DNA of 64,000 nucleotides from contig NZ_QFNM01000012.1 of NCBI RefSeq assembly GCF_003248455.1, forward strand, positions 1 through 64,000. The letters run 5' to 3'. Shown here piece after piece: positions 59,942 through 64,000 of the stretch. The notes under the pieces were generated by a model, which was not told where the DNA came from, made no database searches, and worked only from the letters and a program-made list of their open reading frames with translations. The translations under genes were made by a program, and so were the position numbers. Origin of the DNA: Brevundimonas sp. Its GTDB lineage: Bacteria; Pseudomonadota; Alphaproteobacteria; Caulobacterales; Caulobacteraceae. Position 1 is the stretch's first letter; each line of letters begins with the position of its first letter.

Positions 59942-60742
59942 GTGGCGCCTCTGCTGCCGCTGGATGACTGTCTCTACGCCCGGCAGCCCATGATGCCGCA
60001 TCTGACACGGTCAGCAGTGCACCGCTGCCTGCAGCGCCACGGCGTCTCACGTCTGCCCGATATCGAGGGCGACAAGCCCAAGCGGCGGCGTTTCAAGCGG
60101 CATCCCATCGGCTTCTCCCCTGTGGAGCCGAAGATGGCGCGGAGCAGCCCAATCGCCGAGGCGCAGACGGCGGAAGGCACGCTCCATCTGTTCGTCGCCA
60201 TCGACCGCACCAGCACGTGCGCCGTCACCCAACGGATCGGCAAGGCGGACAGGCGGACCGCTTGGGAATTCCTGGAGCACCTGCTGGAGGCCGCGCCTTA
60301 CAAGATCCATACGATCCTGACCTAACCGGCGGTCGGCGCGCGGCAGCCACAGCGGCATCCAGTTCGCCGAGCCGCAGCCCGTTAACCGCAACACCGCCTT
60401 TTCTCATCAGATGCGCTTCGACATGATCTGCGATGACCACCGCCTCCAGCACCGACTTGCCGAGCCGAACCATCCCTGAACCAACGGCCAGGTCGAACGG
60501 ATGCAGCGCACATCAAGGACGCCATCGTCAAACGCTTCCATTACGACAGCCACGATCAACTGCGCACGCACCTCGCCGAATTTGGCTGCTCCGCGCCGCC
60601 CTTCGGAGGCATGGCCGCCTACAACTTCGCGCGCAGGCAAGACCCTCAACGGCCTCACGCCCTACGACTACATCGCTCGACTTCAGAGCCAGAGCGATTC
60701 ATCTTCGATCCGATCCGCCAAATGCCGGACCGAACACCTAGA
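59942..60742 (+). pseudogene. IS481-type transposase remnant
   Basis: The first frame encodes LTRSAVHRCLQRHGVSRLPD, HLFVAIDRTSTCAVTQRIGK and RRTAWEFLEHLLEAAPYKIH, then stops at 60325. Continuations in shifted frames still read QMRFDMICDDHRLQHRLAEP, NGQVERMQ and SEPERFIFDPIRQMPDRTP, which match the rest of an IS481-family integrase-like transposase (DDE core). Stops and several frameshifts make it inactive. No terminal repeats were recognised. Confidence 0.85.
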
Positions 60743-60745
60743 CGC

Positions 60746-61300
60746 CTAGTTGATGCCGACGCTTTCCAGCGTGGCGGGCGGCGTGGTGATGTTCTCGCGG
60801 ATGCGGCGCGCCGCATGTTCGCACCGCCCCGGAAGACCGAAGAACAGGCCGAACGACTGGCTGCGCGCCTCGGCGTCGGGATTGTTGATCAGCGTGGCCC
60901 ACTGCGCCTTGACGGCCGCAACGGCGCGTTCGGCCTCGGCCTTGGCCGCCGCAGATTGACGGGGCGCAGCGGCGGCCAAGGCCGTGCGGAAGTCCTGCGC
61001 CTCGAGCCGCCCCAGACGCACCAGTTCGACATCCTCCGGCGCACGGGCCGGCAGGGTGTCGCCCAGATCGGCATGGCCGCTCACCAACGCATCGCACCAG
61101 GCCACCAGCGGATAGTCCGCGCTGGGCGCCCCTCGCGGCAAGGGCCGCGCATAGGCGATGGCCTCGCGCGTTTTCAGCGCATCTGCGGTCTCGCCCGAAC
61201 GATTGCCCGTGACGATCGGACCGTCCTGGGTTTGGGCCAAGGCGGCGTGAGCGGCGAAAAGAGAGGCGGTGGCGAGTGCGGCGGTGAGCAGTTTCGGCAT
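60746..61300 (-). CDS. Secreted protein of unknown function
   Basis: A 184-residue exported protein: signal peptide (LLTAALATASLFAAHAALAQ), a DGPIVTGNRSGETADALKTR region, one Cys in YPLVAWCDALVSGHADLGD and one in FGLPGRCEHAARRIREN, which could form a disulphide, and a long Ala-rich helix (AAAKAEAERAVAAVKAQWAT). I do not recognise the family. It lies between an IS481 remnant and the end of a TonB receptor and appears monocistronic. Confidence 0.7.
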   Translation of the reverse strand: MPKLLTAALATASLFAAHAALAQTQDGPIVTGNRSGETADALKTREAIAYARPLPRGAPSADYPLVAWCDALVSGHADLGDTLPARAPEDVELVRLGRLEAQDFRTALAAAAPRQSAAAKAEAERAVAAVKAQWATLINNPDAEARSQSFGLFFGLPGRCEHAARRIRENITTPPATLESVGIN

Positions 61301-61385
61301 GATCTTCCTTCGAGGCGACGTTTGAAGCGGCGTCCGTGATCAACGCTCGCCTGGGCCGATGGTTTTTCTACGGCGCCACTTGACC

Positions 61386-61416
61386 GAAAAAGGCGGCGGA
61401 GCGTGGCTCCGCCGCC
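61386..61416 (-). terminator. Rho-independent terminator of the TonB receptor gene
   Basis: On the minus strand an 11-bp stem (GGCGGCGGAGC / GCTCCGCCGCC) with a CAC loop is followed by TTTTT, 25 bp after the receptor stop. Confidence 0.9.
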
Positions 61417-61440
61417 TCAATTTACGGTCGAAGACCCGCC

Positions 61441-64000
61441 TTAGAACTTGGCAGTCAGACCGACGTAGTAACGACGACCCAGCACATCGTAGGTCGACGG
61501 GTCGGTGTTGGCCTGAACGCCCGGATCGAAGATGTTCGGCTGTTCGTCCGTCAGGTTGTTGACGCCGCCGCGTAGCGAGACGGTGTCGTTGATCGCCCAG
61601 GAGCCGTTCAGGTCGAAGTAATCGATCGAGGGGAGAACGTCCGTGGTGTTGATCACGGTGATCTCGCCCACACGGCGCCAGCGCGCGCCGATCGAGAACG
61701 GACCGTCGGACCACGTCACCGAGCTCAGCGCCTTCCACTCGGGGAAGGTATTGCCGAACGCGCTGTCGATGGTGCCGGTGCGATCGGTGAAGGCGCCGCC
61801 CTCGACGACGTTGTCTTCGTAGTTCTCCAGCCAGCTGACGACGGTGTTGAACTTCAGACGACCCCAGTCGCCACCGCCGATGTCGGCGATGTTGAACGCC
61901 CAGTCCGCCTGCAAGTCGATGCCGGAGGTCTTGATCATGCCCAGGTTGGCCTGGTTTTCAATGGCGCCGACGATGTTGCCCGACAGCGGATCGCGGCTGA
62001 ACAGCTGGCAGTAGGAGTTGGAGGCGCTGAACGTCGGGTTTTCACCCGTCACGTTGAAGCAGCCCTCAAGGGAGTCGCCGGCCGCGATGGAGCCGATCGC
62101 GTCGCTGATCTCGATATTGTAGTAGTCGATCGACGCCGAGAAGCCCGACAGCCAGGGCGATTGGAAGCGCGACTGATAGACCAGGCCGACCGACCAGCTA
62201 TCCGAGGTTTCCTCGAATAGGTTGGGGTTGCCGCCGGTGCGGCTTTCGACCTGGTTGTTGGAATACTGATAGTTGTCGATGGCCAGCGGCGAGATGCCCT
62301 GAGCCAAGCACAGCGCGCGCACGGCGGCGGCATTGGGGCCCTGACGGAAGCTGCTGCGCGTATCGCAGGGATCCCCGCCCGTGCCGGTCGCCGACGGCGC
62401 GCCGATGCTGGGGAAGTCGGTGCTGGCCGTCGCGAACAGTTCGCCGATCGAGGGCGCGCGCACCGAACGGCTGTAGCCGCCGCGCGCACGCAGACCGCCC
62501 GCGACGGTCCAGTCCAGTTCGGCCCGATAGGCCTGGGTGCCGCCTGCGGTGCTGTAATCCGCGTAGCGATAACCCAGGTTCAGGTCCAACTGCTCGATAA
62601 ACGGGATGTCCGACAGCAGCGGAACCAAGGCTTCGATGAACAGTTCGCGGGAGTTCGTTCCGCCACTCAGCGAAGGCGTCGGGTTGAAGCCGGCGATTTC
62701 GGAACCGCCGATGGTGCCGCCGTCCGGCAGACCGTTGGCATCCAAGTGGGGCGTGACAGCGTTCTGTTGAGCCAGCGAGGAGTCGGCGCCGAAGGTGAAG
62801 TCGTCCTGACGGTATTGAGCGCCCAGGGCGACACGCACTTCGCCGGCGGGCAGGTCGAAAGCCTTGCCTTGCAGCGAGGCTTCGATCACGCGCTGCTCGG
62901 TAACGGTCGAGTTACGTGCGGAGCGACCGATGTAGCTGATGCATTCCGCCGACAATTCGGTGACGCCGAAGGGATCGAACCCGCCGGCGCACAGGCTGCG
63001 GCCGCCGTCGGCCGCGTCCAGCAGACGTTGGACCGACGAACGCGAGACGTTGCCCGTCTGCGTGGTGGTGTTCGAGACGCGGCCGTACGAACCGTAGACG
63101 TCATAGGTCCACTCGCTCTGCGGCACACGACCGCGAACGCCCGTCGTGATTTGGTAGATGTTGTATTCTTCCGTCGAGTGACGGCCGCCCAGCGCGGTGA
63201 AACGCTTGTTCAGCAGGAACGAGCCGTTCGGATTGGCGCGCGCGTTCAGCAGGGTGCGCAGGTCGGCGGTGATGAACGGGTTGGTCGCCGGAACGCGGAA
63301 TCCGGTGCCACTGGCAGCCGGGCTGGCGGCCAGTTCGGTGTCGCCGACGTACTGGGTGAACAGGGCGTTGGCGTAGACTTCCGCGTTGTCGTTGATCTTG
63401 TAACGGCCGCCGCCATACACATTATAGCGATCGAGCGGCAGTTGCAGATAGTTCAGCGGGCCGGTGTTGAAGGTGTAGTTGGCGCCCGGGGCCGTGTATT
63501 CGGCGCCGGCTCCGGCCGGATTCTTCACGTTTAGCTTGCCGGTGTAGGAGAACAGCGAGTTGTCGTCGTTGAACCCGAAGGCGCCGGTGTTGGACAGCGT
63601 CGCGTTGTTGAAATAGGCGCGAACGGCCGCCAGGCTGGGCAGGTTGTTGCTGTCGAAGACGGTCGAACCGAGCGGCGAGGTTCCCGAGGGTCCCGAAACC
63701 TTGGAGAAGTCACGAGCCGCGTTGTAGATGACGTCGCGCGTCGAACGGCCCAGCGACAGGACCATGTTGCCGCGGTCGTCGTCGAAATTGCCGCCGACGG
63801 TGATCGCATAGCTTTCGGTCTTGCCGTCGCTGCGATCGGTTTCACCGTATTGAGCGTCGACTTGAACGCCCGAGAAGTTCTCGTCCAAGATGAAGTTGGC
63901 GACGCCGGCCAGGGCGTCCGAACCATAGGCGGCCGAAGCGCCGCCCGAGATCACTTCGATATTCTTGATCAGGGCGGTCGGGATCAGGTTGACGTCGACC
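61441..64000 (-). CDS. TonB-dependent receptor (partial, N-terminus outside window)
   Basis: The C-terminal 850 or so residues of an outer-membrane receptor. The plug segment VISGGASAAYGSDALAGVAN near the right edge is typical of the oligopeptide/Oar-like TonB receptors also represented by 19129-21837. The barrel carries SFGLxxQxR-like TonB receptor patterns (RGGYSRSVRAPSIGELFATA, SDSWSVGLVYQSRFQ) and ends VGLTAKF with a terminal Phe for BAM recognition. Cys pairs (PCDTRSSFR, CLAQG) suggest loop disulphides. The signal peptide and TonB box are not in the window. The substrate is unknown. Confidence 0.92.
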   Translation of the reverse strand, partial: VDVNLIPTALIKNIEVISGGASAAYGSDALAGVANFILDENFSGVQVDAQYGETDRSDGKTESYAITVGGNFDDDRGNMVLSLGRSTRDVIYNAARDFSKVSGPSGTSPLGSTVFDSNNLPSLAAVRAYFNNATLSNTGAFGFNDDNSLFSYTGKLNVKNPAGAGAEYTAPGANYTFNTGPLNYLQLPLDRYNVYGGGRYKINDNAEVYANALFTQYVGDTELAASPAASGTGFRVPATNPFITADLRTLLNARANPNGSFLLNKRFTALGGRHSTEEYNIYQITTGVRGRVPQSEWTYDVYGSYGRVSNTTTQTGNVSRSSVQRLLDAADGGRSLCAGGFDPFGVTELSAECISYIGRSARNSTVTEQRVIEASLQGKAFDLPAGEVRVALGAQYRQDDFTFGADSSLAQQNAVTPHLDANGLPDGGTIGGSEIAGFNPTPSLSGGTNSRELFIEALVPLLSDIPFIEQLDLNLGYRYADYSTAGGTQAYRAELDWTVAGGLRARGGYSRSVRAPSIGELFATASTDFPSIGAPSATGTGGDPCDTRSSFRQGPNAAAVRALCLAQGISPLAIDNYQYSNNQVESRTGGNPNLFEETSDSWSVGLVYQSRFQSPWLSGFSASIDYYNIEISDAIGSIAAGDSLEGCFNVTGENPTFSASNSYCQLFSRDPLSGNIVGAIENQANLGMIKTSGIDLQADWAFNIADIGGGDWGRLKFNTVVSWLENYEDNVVEGGAFTDRTGTIDSAFGNTFPEWKALSSVTWSDGPFSIGARWRRVGEITVINTTDVLPSIDYFDLNGSWAINDTVSLRGGVNNLTDEQPNIFDPGVQANTDPSTYDVLGRRYYVGLTAKF

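Overview
The window is high-GC DNA from an alphaproteobacterium of the Caulobacteraceae, most likely Brevundimonas. This is inferred from a holdfast-type (hfs) polysaccharide locus, four large TonB-dependent receptors, two RcnB-like proteins, an endonuclease-type MutL and a GatCAB system. No rRNA is present, so the genus is an inference.

Layout. 1-3586: the 5' part of a cytochrome bo3-type quinol oxidase operon (cyoAB), divergent from an MFS symporter. 3607-15553: two parallel outer-membrane modules with related TonB receptors. One pairs a receptor with a PhoD-type phosphatase. The other is a fecI-fecR-receptor-glycerophosphodiesterase operon. Between them lies an accessory patch (8140-9960) with a MarR remnant, a nuclease-fold protein, an unusual 165-bp array of AAGTGTGCCA repeats and two IS6-family insertions, one a truncated remnant. 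16019-22133: a TonB receptor, S9 peptidase and amidohydrolase operon preceded by a tandem glycine riboswitch. 22310-25496: a substrate-binding lipoprotein divergent from a TctDE-like two-component system. 25501-28680: a decayed mobile island (MacB fragment, IS6 element, DUF2924 fragment, large serine recombinase) ending at tRNA-Ser(GCT).

28806-36709: the hfs locus, with an initiating sugar-phosphate transferase, a flippase and two glycosyltransferases on the plus strand facing hfsB-hfsA on the minus strand, and divergent hfsD. 36713-39094: a Sel1-like protein and two RcnB-family proteins. 39186-46861: gatB separated from gatA-gatC by an AAA-less AcoR-like regulator, an aldehyde dehydrogenase and an alcohol dehydrogenase. 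46975-57852: ruvX, a broken AEC transporter, pyrB, a catalytically degenerate pyrC, a UbiH-family hydroxylase, a second glycerophosphodiesterase, plsY, dprA and topA. 58051-64000: mutL carrying an in-frame palindromic element, an IS481-type pseudogene, a small secreted protein and a partial TonB receptor.

The strongest candidate for a new system is the glycine-riboswitch operon. A glycine-sensing RNA apparently controls an outer-membrane receptor and a secreted peptidase, which suggests acquisition of glycine-containing peptides. Second is the pair of receptor-plus-phosphoesterase modules, which look like paralogous organophosphate-scavenging units with different regulation.
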